The translations under genes and the position numbers were made by a program. 64,000 nt of DNA from MWCO01 sp964488865 (GTDB lineage: Bacteria; Myxococcota_A; Polyangia; Polyangiales; Polyangiaceae). The stretch lies in contig CAZAWR010000043.1 of the NCBI GenBank assembly GCA_964488865.1, positions 7,223-71,222 on the forward strand, read 5' to 3'. The notes below the pieces were generated by a model. The model saw only the letters and a program-made list of their open reading frames with translations, was not told the DNA's origin and made no database searches. Positions 26,406 to 34,000 of this stretch are shown here, in pieces (positions within the stretch are counted from its first letter, which is position 1; each line of letters starts with the position of its first letter).

Positions 26406-27500
26406 TCACGGGGAGCAGTCCGGGAACGCCATGCCGCAGGACCCCGCAGGATCACAGAACTTCACCACACCGGTCTCCGCGCAGTTCGGGTCGGTCGGGT
26501 CGCACAGGGTGCACGTGTCCCCGCACGCCTTTCCCTGGCAGGGGTCGTATCCTTCGCAGGTCGTCCACCCGTAGGAGCACACGCCGCTCACGCACGCAAC
26601 CGTCGGACAGGACTGGGTCCCATCGGGGCACGGCGAGCAGGGAGCGCCGATCTGCGGACAGTCCTGGTCGGCGTTGCACTCACCGCCGGAGCACGTCGGG
26701 AACGCCATCCCGCAGGAACCAGCTTCGTCACAGTACATCTCGACCGCTGGGCCCACACAGGTGGGGTCGTTCGGGTCGCAGATGGTGCACCCCTCGCCGC
26801 ACACCTTTCCCGCACACGGGTCGTACTCACCGCACGGCGAGAAAAACACCTCGCACTGGCCGTTTACGCACGCGGAGGTCGGGCACGACGCGGTCCCGTC
26901 CGGGCACATGGTGCAGGGAGCGCCCACCTGGGGGCAGTCTTGGTCGCTCGCACACGTCTCCCCCCCGCACGCGGGGAACGCCATCCCGCACTGGCCGACC
27001 TCGTCACAGTACATCACCACCGAAGGCGCGACGCAGTTCGGGTCCTCCGGGTCGCACAGCGAGCATTCCTCTCCGCACGGCTTCTCGGCGCAAGCGTCGT
27101 AGCTACCGCAGGTCTCGAACGTGTACTCGCATCGTCCGCCCATGCAGGCCGCGCCAGGACACGCCGTCGTGCCATCCGGACAGACCTGGCATGGCGCCCC
27201 TACCATCGGGCAGTCCGCGTCCGCCGAGCACTCCGGAGCCGCGCAGGGCGGATAGACCGTTTCGCACTGTCCGTTCACGCATTCGGCGCTCGGGCACACC
27301 GAGGTGCCGTCTGTGCAGAGCATGCACATCTCGATGACAGCGCATTCTGCCGCTTCCGTGCACTGCCCGCCCGAGGTTCCCCCGGAACCCGCGGAGCCAC
27401 CGGTCCCGGCGTCGTCGTTGCCCCCGAGTGGGACGTCATCGCTGCAGGCACCCAGCACCATCGCAAAAAGCCCAAGAACAAGTGTGATTCGCGTCTTCAT
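26406..27500 (-). CDS. Lipoprotein with three tandem Cys-rich repeats
   Basis: A 364-residue lipoprotein (signal MKTRITLVLGLFAMVLGAC). After a short Gly/Ser-rich linker and one half-unit come three repeats of about 92 residues (residues 90-364). Each is built on a D-x-D-C-P-x-x-G-A-P-C, C-P-D-G-T, C-G-x-x-C-x-x-C-D-P and MYCD-x-x-G-x-CGMAFP-x-C pattern with roughly a dozen Cys, almost certainly disulphide-bonded in the oxidising periplasm or at the cell surface. The motif is not one I can name; it resembles the small Cys-rich D-x-D-C knots found in many myxobacterial lipoproteins. Its start is 43 bases after the stop of the anti-sigma-like gene, so it may be part of the sigma operon. Confidence 0.85.
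   Translation of the reverse strand: MKTRITLVLGLFAMVLGACSDDVPLGGNDDAGTGGSAGSGGTSGGQCTEAAECAVIEMCMLCTDGTSVCPSAECVNGQCETVYPPCAAPECSADADCPMVGAPCQVCPDGTTACPGAACMGGRCEYTFETCGSYDACAEKPCGEECSLCDPEDPNCVAPSVVMYCDEVGQCGMAFPACGGETCASDQDCPQVGAPCTMCPDGTASCPTSACVNGQCEVFFSPCGEYDPCAGKVCGEGCTICDPNDPTCVGPAVEMYCDEAGSCGMAFPTCSGGECNADQDCPQIGAPCSPCPDGTQSCPTVACVSGVCSYGWTTCEGYDPCQGKACGDTCTLCDPTDPNCAETGVVKFCDPAGSCGMAFPDCSP
26409..27233 (-). repeat. Three tandem ~92-residue Cys-rich units
   Basis: Units of 92, 92 and 91 residues, each starting at a D-x-D-C-P motif and ending at CGMAFPxC, match each other closely, with the same Cys positions throughout. They are divergent enough at the DNA level to be stable duplications. 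Confidence 0.85.
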
Positions 27501-27543
27501 TCGTTCCTCCTGCCACCTGATGGAAGCATACCCCGGGGATCGA

Positions 27544-28269
27544 TCACGGAATCGTCTCGGCCCCGATCACCGAGCGGACCCTCGCGGCGTGGGCGCTGTC
27601 CGGATGAGACGCGAGGAACCGAGTCCCGAGGTCGCGTGCCTGGGTCCGCGCTCCGGACGCGGCGAGGGCTTCGATGCGCAGTACCGTGGCTTCCAAACCG
27701 AGGACGCCCCGCGGAAACTCCACCCGGTAGCTATCCAGCTTCTCGAGGCACGCCTTCGCGTTGCCGCCGGCCAGGGCCTTGCGTGCCCCATCCAGCGCGC
27801 GCACCTCGTCCGCCAGCGAGGTCGTGTTCGCGCCGGGCTCCTGGGATCGCGCCGCTTGGGGCGAGGGTTCTGCGGACACGACTTCTTCGCTCGCGGCGGG
27901 CGGTGCAGGAGCCTCCTTGACCGTCAGTGGAGCCTGTTCCGAGGGCGTCCTCGGCAGCGGCGGTGGCTCGACGATCTCCGCGCGCGATACCGGCGCGGCC
28001 TGCGGGGCCACCGTCTCCACCACACCCACCATCGCCGCCCCGCCGATCACCCCGATCCCTACCCACTTCAAAAGCCCCGCGAGACCCACCTTCGCCAGCG
28101 TTCCCGCGGCCGTGGCTTCCGCAGACGCCGTCGCCACGCCGCTCGCGATCCCCAGGGCCACGAGCATCTTGCGCTTCGAACCCTGCGATGGCGTATCCGG
28201 CAAGGCCGAACGCAACAGGGCGACCTCCAGGCCCTCCCCGCCGTCCACAAGCCGGTCGGGATCTCTCAT
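27544..28269 (-). CDS. Membrane-anchored partner of the ECF sigma factor, anti-sigma-like
   Basis: A 241-residue protein. The ATG at 28269 overlaps the sigma factor stop as ATGA, which decides the start over the longer antisense-like frame to 29226. A short cytoplasmic N-terminus (about 1-35) is followed by weakly hydrophobic Ala/Gly-rich segments (about 36-64) and a clear membrane helix (about 65-90), then a Pro/Ala/Glu-rich periplasmic linker and a C-terminal region with TPR-like helices (KACLEKLDSYRVEFP, RIEALAASGARTQARDL). The zinc-binding H-x3-C-x2-C motif of classical anti-sigma factors is absent. Position directly behind the sigma gene makes an anti-sigma or signal-transmitting role likely but unproven. 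Confidence 0.75.
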   Translation of the reverse strand: MRDPDRLVDGGEGLEVALLRSALPDTPSQGSKRKMLVALGIASGVATASAEATAAGTLAKVGLAGLLKWVGIGVIGGAAMVGVVETVAPQAAPVSRAEIVEPPPLPRTPSEQAPLTVKEAPAPPAASEEVVSAEPSPQAARSQEPGANTTSLADEVRALDGARKALAGGNAKACLEKLDSYRVEFPRGVLGLEATVLRIEALAASGARTQARDLGTRFLASHPDSAHAARVRSVIGAETIP

Positions 28270-28889
28270 CGCACACCCCCGAGCCCGTCGCGTTTCGCGC
28301 GGAAGCGTTGGACCAGCTGTCGGAATTCGTCTCGCGCGCGGCGGAGCCGAGACGCAGCCGTACCGATCGGGATGCCAGCGAGGTCCGCGATCTGCCCGGT
28401 CGTCATTCCCTCCAACTCGTAGAGCACGAACACCACCCGTAGGTCCTCCGGCATCGCAGCCAGCAATCCGTCGAGGGCTTCTCGCGCTCGCCGCTGATCC
28501 GTGAGCTCGTCGGGCCCCGGAGCCGACGCGCGACCCTCCGGCTCCACGTCCGTCACCACCTCGCGGCACCTCGCCTGGGCACGACGACGGTCGGAGGCAA
28601 CGCGCAGCGCCACACCGAACAGGAAGGATCGCTCCGCGCCGGTCTGGATGTCCTCGACCCTGCGCATGGCGACCATGAAAACCTCCTGTGTTGCGTCGTC
28701 CGTTGCGTCCGCAGAGACCCCGAGCCGTCGGAGCAGGCGCCAGATGAAGTCGTAGTGTGCCTCGGCGATGGTGCGGAGGCGGACGTGGGTGGAACCCGCA
28801 ACCTGGCCGTCTCGCGGGCGAACGCCTGAGGTGGAGCCGGCCGTGTTCGGTTCGCTGGACAAGTCTTGTGGCATGATGGGCCGAGCCAC
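28266..28889 (-). CDS. ECF-type RNA polymerase sigma factor
   Basis: A 207-residue sigma-70 family protein with only regions 2 and 4. Region 2 (about 41-105) has the DATDDATQEVFM core-binding stretch; region 4 (about 136-190) has the helix-turn-helix TTGQIADLAGIPIGTAASRLRRAR that reads the -35 element. The protein therefore directs RNA polymerase to a specific promoter set, probably for envelope functions given its partners. It starts nine bases after the exported protein at 28899 and overlaps the anti-sigma-like gene, so the three are one operon running from 29924 to 27544. Confidence 0.93.
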   Translation of the reverse strand: MARPIMPQDLSSEPNTAGSTSGVRPRDGQVAGSTHVRLRTIAEAHYDFIWRLLRRLGVSADATDDATQEVFMVAMRRVEDIQTGAERSFLFGVALRVASDRRRAQARCREVVTDVEPEGRASAPGPDELTDQRRAREALDGLLAAMPEDLRVVFVLYELEGMTTGQIADLAGIPIGTAASRLRRARDEFRQLVQRFRAKRDGLGGVR

Positions 28890-28898
28890 CGAAATCGA

Positions 28899-29924
28899 TC
28901 ACGGAAAATGCGCGCCCAGCCCGACGGCTCCTCCCCACGTCAGGAAGGGGACGTCGTGTACGGTGGCGTTGGGCTCGAGGTAGAAGCGGTCGCGTACCAG
29001 CGGGGCGCCCAGGCTGCCCTGGGCCTCGAGGAAGAGCCCCGGTGTCAGGAACCACTGCCCTCGTCCGACCAGACCCAGCACGAACCACGGTCGCGTCTCG
29101 GCGCGCGGGCTGTCCACGCCTTCGCCGGCTCCGCGCAACGCCCCGCCTTCCGCCATCACGCAGGGAACGAGGCGAAGGACCCCCGCATCCCACGCGGCGC
29201 AGGCTTCCGCTCGCGCGAAGGTCCACGTGAACCGTGCGGTGGCCCCTTGCGCGGAGGCTTCTTCGTCTGCTCCCCGGCCCACGGACAGACGCAGCACCGG
29301 GTCTGGGGCGCTGGGACCCTCGAGGTGCAACTCAAGAAAGGGCGGCAAGGTCCAGAGGATTCCGGGGGCTTGGCCCTGCTGAAGAGCCACCTGGGCACCG
29401 AGCGCCGCCCGCCAGCGTGACGAAGGCGCTGTCGGCACGTCCGGCGGTTTGCGAACGACCTCGACACGCGGCTCCGCTTCGACCACGGGTTCTTGCTCGG
29501 CTTCTCGCACGGACATCGCGGCCGGCTCCGTCTGCGCTTCGGGCTCAGCAACGGACAGCGTCGCACGCGGGTCGATGGCGACCGCGACGACCAGCGCCAT
29601 GGCTTCTGCCACTTCCTCGCAGGAATCGCCTGCGACCGTACGGGTCGAGGGTGCCTGACCATGGCTGTCGACCTGCAGGCGTCCTGTCCACGACGCCCCG
29701 TTGTTCGAGAGGGAGACCGAGAACGTGCGGTGCGCTACAGCCTTGGCGACCGCGGTCCAGCTTCGTGTTCTTTGCCGCACGGCCTGCTCGAAGGCGGGCT
29801 GGGAGGGGCAAGGGGAGAGGGATTCGTAGGCAAGATGAATGGGCTCCTCGGATTGGGCAGATGCGAATTCCGCCCAGGTGATGGATCCCAGTAGCACGGC
29901 CGCGGTCACCCTCCGATCCCGCAT
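28899..29924 (-). CDS. Exported protein preceding the ECF sigma factor, possible outer-membrane sensor
   Basis: The ATG at 29924 (341 residues) begins a signal peptide ending near FASAQ; the GTG or ATG options back to 29963 add a polar stretch. Residues about 20-130 are a mixed domain with a C...C pair, and about 130-175 a Glu/Val-rich linker. The remainder (about 180-341) alternates short aromatic/Gly strands and turns (WRAALGAQVALQQGQ, RPWFVLGLVGRGQWFLT, VGLGAHFP) like a small beta-barrel ending in an aromatic residue. It could be an outer-membrane sensor that signals to the sigma factor, a layout I associate with myxobacterial ECF cassettes. This is inferred from operon position, not from a known family. 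Confidence 0.7.
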   Translation of the reverse strand: MRDRRVTAAVLLGSITWAEFASAQSEEPIHLAYESLSPCPSQPAFEQAVRQRTRSWTAVAKAVAHRTFSVSLSNNGASWTGRLQVDSHGQAPSTRTVAGDSCEEVAEAMALVVAVAIDPRATLSVAEPEAQTEPAAMSVREAEQEPVVEAEPRVEVVRKPPDVPTAPSSRWRAALGAQVALQQGQAPGILWTLPPFLELHLEGPSAPDPVLRLSVGRGADEEASAQGATARFTWTFARAEACAAWDAGVLRLVPCVMAEGGALRGAGEGVDSPRAETRPWFVLGLVGRGQWFLTPGLFLEAQGSLGAPLVRDRFYLEPNATVHDVPFLTWGGAVGLGAHFP

Positions 29925-30079
29925 GGGGGAGGGAACATACGAGATCGGTGCCGACCCGTCCACGGGGACGTGGCGGCCAGGCCTTTCTGGCCATCGTTGC
30001 CCGAATCCCTTAGGATTCGAGGGAGCGTGGAGCCGCGTCGTCTGCGCGTTCGAACGGACAGGGCGCGGGTCAGAGGTTC

Positions 30080-31612
30080 ATGGACGCACCGGTCAAAGCA
30101 GGCGACATCATCGACGGCCGATACCAGCTCGAGCGCGTCATCGGGACGGGGGGCATGGCCGTTGTGGTTGCCGCGATCGACATCGATGTGTCGGAGCGTG
30201 TGGCGATCAAGTTCCTGTTCAAGAAGGCTGCGCGCCACAAGGAGATTCTGCAGCGCTTCGAACGGGAGAAGGCGGTCATCGGACGGCTCGAAGGCGAGCA
30301 CGTGGCGAGGATGCTGGGGTCGGGCGTGGTCAAGAACACGCCCTACATGGTGATGGAGTACTTGCAGGGGCGGGACCTGTCCGACCTGCTGCGCGTGCAG
30401 AAGACCTTGCGGGTCGAGCAAGCCGCGGAATATCTGCTCCAGGCGTGCGAAGCGGTGGCGGAGGCGCACGGGTTGGACATCGTGCACCGGGACTTGAAGC
30501 CGGGGAACATGTTCTTGACGCATCGACCGGACGGATCCCCTTGCATCAAGGTGCTGGACTTCGGCATCGCGAAGATCTTGGGTGGTGGTGGGGACGAAGG
30601 GTCGTTGACGCGAACCGAAGTGGTGATGGGGTCGCCCCACTACATGTCGCCCGAGCAGATGGTTTCGGCGAAGGAGGTGAGCGCGGCCACCGACATCTGG
30701 GCCCTTGGCGTGATCCTGCACGAGCTTCTGGCCGGCAAGCTGCCGTTCGCCGAGCGCACCACCGAGAAGCTTTGCGCGCGCGTGCTCAATGGAGAACCGA
30801 CGCCCTTGCGGGACGATTGCCCTTCCTGCCCCGAGGCGCTGGAGCAAGTCGTGCATCGTTGCTTGCTGCGCATGCCCCAGGACCGTTTCGCTGACGTAAG
30901 CGAGCTAGCCGTCGCGTTGGCGCCCTTCGCACCCGTGCACGCGCGACCCCTGGTGTCCCGGATCAAGCACCGCCTGCGCCATCCCGGCGAGGCGCCCCCC
31001 GAAGGAGAACAGATCCCTAGCGTGGCGCCCCCACGCAATCCCGAGGACGCGCCCGAAGCCCCGACCGTCTACTTGCAGAAGGCGTCCCGCATTCCCTGGA
31101 AACACGCAATCTTCGTCGCCTTCGGCATGGCCATGGCGGGTCTCGGCTTCGCAGGCGGCTTGCTCTTCCGAGGACAGTCCGTCGAGCCACCGACCACGTC
31201 GGCGACCCTATCAGCGGAACCCGTCGCGACCGCCACAACGCCGGCGCCCAACAAGCCTGAGCCCGAGCCGGACGAGCCCCTTGTGCCTGACGTGCCGATC
31301 GAGATCGACCTCGACGACGGTGTGCCGAGAACCGAGCCCGCTACAAGAAGGGATCGGGAGAGGTCCCCGCGCCCGGCCTCTTCCGCTTCGCCCTCGGGCT
31401 CGGTCCCGCCCGCCGGGAGCGGGACTGCCATCGTTCCGCCGGCCACCGCCACGGTCGGTGCCACGGCCGTGGCTCCACCTGTCGAGACGGCCCCCGCAAC
31501 CACGTCGCCGCCCGCCAAGCCCCCGGCCTCTTCCCCGCCGAAGCCTCCGGTCTCACCGCCCGTCAGGCCAACGGCGACGCCGGGGGGGACGGACTCGGGA
31601 TCACCCTTCTGA
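30080..31612 (+). CDS. Hanks-type Ser/Thr protein kinase with C-terminal membrane anchor
   Basis: A 510-residue kinase. The domain (about residues 12-285) has Gly loop IGTGGMAVV at 21-29, catalytic Lys 44, HRDLKPGN at 136-143, DFG at 160-162 and SPEQ at 190-193; all catalytic residues are present. A juxtamembrane region follows, then one membrane helix (about 342-363) and a long Pro/Ala/Thr-rich periplasmic or surface tail with no recognisable sensor domain. It lies upstream of three large unknown envelope-type proteins on the same strand, at 205 bases from the first. It is not similar enough to the kinase at 10302 to call them recent duplicates. Confidence 0.93.
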   Translation: MDAPVKAGDIIDGRYQLERVIGTGGMAVVVAAIDIDVSERVAIKFLFKKAARHKEILQRFEREKAVIGRLEGEHVARMLGSGVVKNTPYMVMEYLQGRDLSDLLRVQKTLRVEQAAEYLLQACEAVAEAHGLDIVHRDLKPGNMFLTHRPDGSPCIKVLDFGIAKILGGGGDEGSLTRTEVVMGSPHYMSPEQMVSAKEVSAATDIWALGVILHELLAGKLPFAERTTEKLCARVLNGEPTPLRDDCPSCPEALEQVVHRCLLRMPQDRFADVSELAVALAPFAPVHARPLVSRIKHRLRHPGEAPPEGEQIPSVAPPRNPEDAPEAPTVYLQKASRIPWKHAIFVAFGMAMAGLGFAGGLLFRGQSVEPPTTSATLSAEPVATATTPAPNKPEPEPDEPLVPDVPIEIDLDDGVPRTEPATRRDRERSPRPASSASPSGSVPPAGSGTAIVPPATATVGATAVAPPVETAPATTSPPAKPPASSPPKPPVSPPVRPTATPGGTDSGSPF

Positions 31613-31816
31613 CCGTCTTCCGATTCGATCGAGCGCTTGCCCCGCAGGGACTGGGACGGTAGGAATCAGATTTCCGGCGGATGGATCGCTGGACGATGTC
31701 GATGACGATAGCCATACGGACCCCTACGGGAAGTAGGCAGGTTCAGCGCAAACCCTGGAATCGTCGACGTCCGCACGAAGCTTGCCCTGGCTGCGACTTT
31801 CCGAGATGATCCGCGC

Positions 31817-33628
31817 ATGAGTTGGTTCAACAAGTTCGAAGAGGGCTCACGCACCATCTTGCTCGTGGCCCAGTCTTCTGCGGCCATGCGCCGGCGGTTC
31901 GCGATGGGCGCCGTGGGCCTCGTGGCGGTCCTCGGCGTGGGGGGATACTTCCTGCACAAGCACTCCGTCGAGCAGTCACAAACGCAGGTTGCGCAGGCGT
32001 GGGCGTCGCTGGACCAATGTCTGCTCGGTGCTCCCCTTGCCCAGGGCGAGAAGCCCAGCGTGCGGTTCCGTGCCGTGCAGCTTGCGGCGCTGTCGGTGTC
32101 CGTGGCCGAAGCCGGCAACGAGAAGGCGCAATGGCCTGTGCGTTGTGCAGCGCACGCGCATGCGTTGCGAGACGGTCTGGTGGGGACGACCGGCACGCCG
32201 ACCGACAAGAGCCTTGCGTCTTGGGCCGACAAGCTCGCGGGAGCGTTGTCTGCCACAGGCGCCGCCTCCGCGGATCTCAGCGAGATGCTCGATGCGGCCT
32301 GGGAGCAAGCCGCCAAAGAAGGCATGGCGCGGGACAAGGGTCAGCCCTCGGGTCCGGAACCGCCTCTGCCCGCGAAGGTCATGACGCTGGACGCGTTGAA
32401 GTCGGCCAAGCCACTCATGAAGAAGGCTCCTGCATTGGACAGCGTGCAGACCGACCTGCATCCCGGACCCGTGCTCAACCTCGTGATCGAGGACGCCAAG
32501 AAGGAAGAAACCCTGTGGTGCTCCCTCGCCCCGGATGCCAAGGTCATTCGCTGCGAGCCGCTTCCCTCGACCATCCCTGCCTCCCAGCTCGGCATGCGCT
32601 TGCTCGGCACCGGCGAGGACGACGCCGCCCCGCTTCTGTTCGCAGGCAGCCGAGGAAGCGAAGGCGTCTACAGGATCGTCGGCGGAGACAAGATCACGGC
32701 CACCACGGCGCTCGGTGGGTATGCCACCAAGGATACGGCTGCCGTGCTCGGCTGGGACGAGGGCGGCAAGCGCATCTCGCTCACGCGAAAAACCGGCGCG
32801 GAGGAAGCGAAGTCCGCGCAGGTCAAGCTCGACGAGAAGCTGAAGGTGGTCCAGCCTGTGCGCGACGTTCACGTGATCTGGGACCATGTCTTGCTTCGGG
32901 GCCCGAACCGTTTCGACGAGACCTGGCTCGCGGCGGCCCGCATCAAGCCGGGCGCCACGGGCGTCGAAGCCCCGGTCGACGTGGGCATGCTGCCCGAGTC
33001 GGGGGCGAACCGTCCGCCGAACGAGGCCGACTTGCCCTTCGCGGGGTGCCGGACCGACAAGTCCCGCATGGTGCGCGTGCGCGGCGACAGCCATGACTTC
33101 CTCTCGTTCTTCGTCTCCGACAAGTGGACCAAGCCCGTGAAGACGGCGCGGACGGGAGGGGATCTGTCGTGCCGCCGCGTCGAGGCCTGGCTCACCCGCT
33201 TCGAGTCTCCTCCCGGGGCCGGCATGCTCGAGTCGTCCATCGTGGTGGAACGGTGCACCCCCGCCGCGTGCAAGACTTCCCAGTTGACCCTCGAGGAGAT
33301 GTTCAAGGGTACGTTCGGGCTCGCCCCCGCGTCGGCTCCCCTGCTCGCGCAGGTCGACGGCAAGATCCTCGTGGTGTGGACGGCAGGCGAGCGCGGCGGC
33401 TTGCGGATGCGCCTCGCTCCTCTCGACGACCTCGGCAATACACCCGACAAGGTCCTGTTCGACGACCTCGTGCAGGACGGCAAGGTCCAGAAGACGAGCA
33501 CGCTGGCCGACGTGAGGCTGTTCGCGCGCGGCAGCTTCGCCGTGCTCCTCGTGAGAACGTCCGAAGGTCTGCATGCCCTGCACATCGACGCGGAAGGCCG
33601 TGTGCAGCCGCTCAAGACTGACGGGTAA
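31817..33628 (+). CDS. Membrane-anchored protein of unknown function
   Basis: A 603-residue protein with a short cytoplasmic N-terminus, one membrane helix (about residues 30-48) and a large soluble C-terminal region rich in Lys, Ala and charged residues. Near 150-215 there is a helical segment; the rest contains strand-like repeats (VLNLVIEDAKKEETLWCSL, RIVGGDKITATTALGGYA, KILVVWTAGERGGLRMRLA), suggesting a beta-propeller-like or repeat fold, but no domain is recognised. It follows a Ser/Thr kinase gene and precedes two lipoproteins on the same strand. Confidence 0.75.
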   Translation: MSWFNKFEEGSRTILLVAQSSAAMRRRFAMGAVGLVAVLGVGGYFLHKHSVEQSQTQVAQAWASLDQCLLGAPLAQGEKPSVRFRAVQLAALSVSVAEAGNEKAQWPVRCAAHAHALRDGLVGTTGTPTDKSLASWADKLAGALSATGAASADLSEMLDAAWEQAAKEGMARDKGQPSGPEPPLPAKVMTLDALKSAKPLMKKAPALDSVQTDLHPGPVLNLVIEDAKKEETLWCSLAPDAKVIRCEPLPSTIPASQLGMRLLGTGEDDAAPLLFAGSRGSEGVYRIVGGDKITATTALGGYATKDTAAVLGWDEGGKRISLTRKTGAEEAKSAQVKLDEKLKVVQPVRDVHVIWDHVLLRGPNRFDETWLAAARIKPGATGVEAPVDVGMLPESGANRPPNEADLPFAGCRTDKSRMVRVRGDSHDFLSFFVSDKWTKPVKTARTGGDLSCRRVEAWLTRFESPPGAGMLESSIVVERCTPAACKTSQLTLEEMFKGTFGLAPASAPLLAQVDGKILVVWTAGERGGLRMRLAPLDDLGNTPDKVLFDDLVQDGKVQKTSTLADVRLFARGSFAVLLVRTSEGLHALHIDAEGRVQPLKTDG

Positions 33629-34000
33629 GGGCGCGGGCGCGATCACGGGCGGTTGTGGATTCCCTTTCCGCGGGCTGAAGAGGCCGTCTCAGAACCGAGT
33701 CCGAGACAGGCCGAGCCGGAAGAGAAACCACAGAGGTCGCAGAGAGCACAGAAGGCAGAGGGGTGTTTGGTGTTTTCTGGCTCCTTGCGAGGATAGTTTC
33801 AGCCCGAGCCCCAGCCGGAATACCGTTGTCCAGACCCCCCACGCGCCATCGACCTCCTGTGTAGATCATCCCGCCTATCCGCCCGCTTTCGTCAGAACCG
33901 TCTCGACCCTTTGCAGCCCGGCCTGCTGCACGTCGACCGCCAGCGATCCGCCCCCCCACGAGCGGTGACAAGATCCTGGGGGCCTGCGACACTGCGTCGC
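33629..34000. other. Intergenic region with a dispersed repeat
   Basis: About 370 bases without a convincing gene. It holds one copy of a dispersed repeat (33722-33755) and then unremarkable sequence up to the ATG at 34001; the promoter of the 1446-aa lipoprotein is expected here but no clear -35/-10 pair was identified. A long antisense frame (33875-38566) crosses it but lacks gene-like features. Confidence 0.6.
33722..33755. repeat. Dispersed repeat, copy 1
   Basis: The segment GAGAAACCACAGAGG, then CGCAGAGA and CACAGAAGG, recurs at 53083-53116 with two differences in 34 bases. Both copies lie in intergenic spacers near GC-rich CCCGAG runs. Similar CACAGAG-type intergenic repeats are common in several bacterial phyla, from memory; function unknown. 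Confidence 0.75.
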
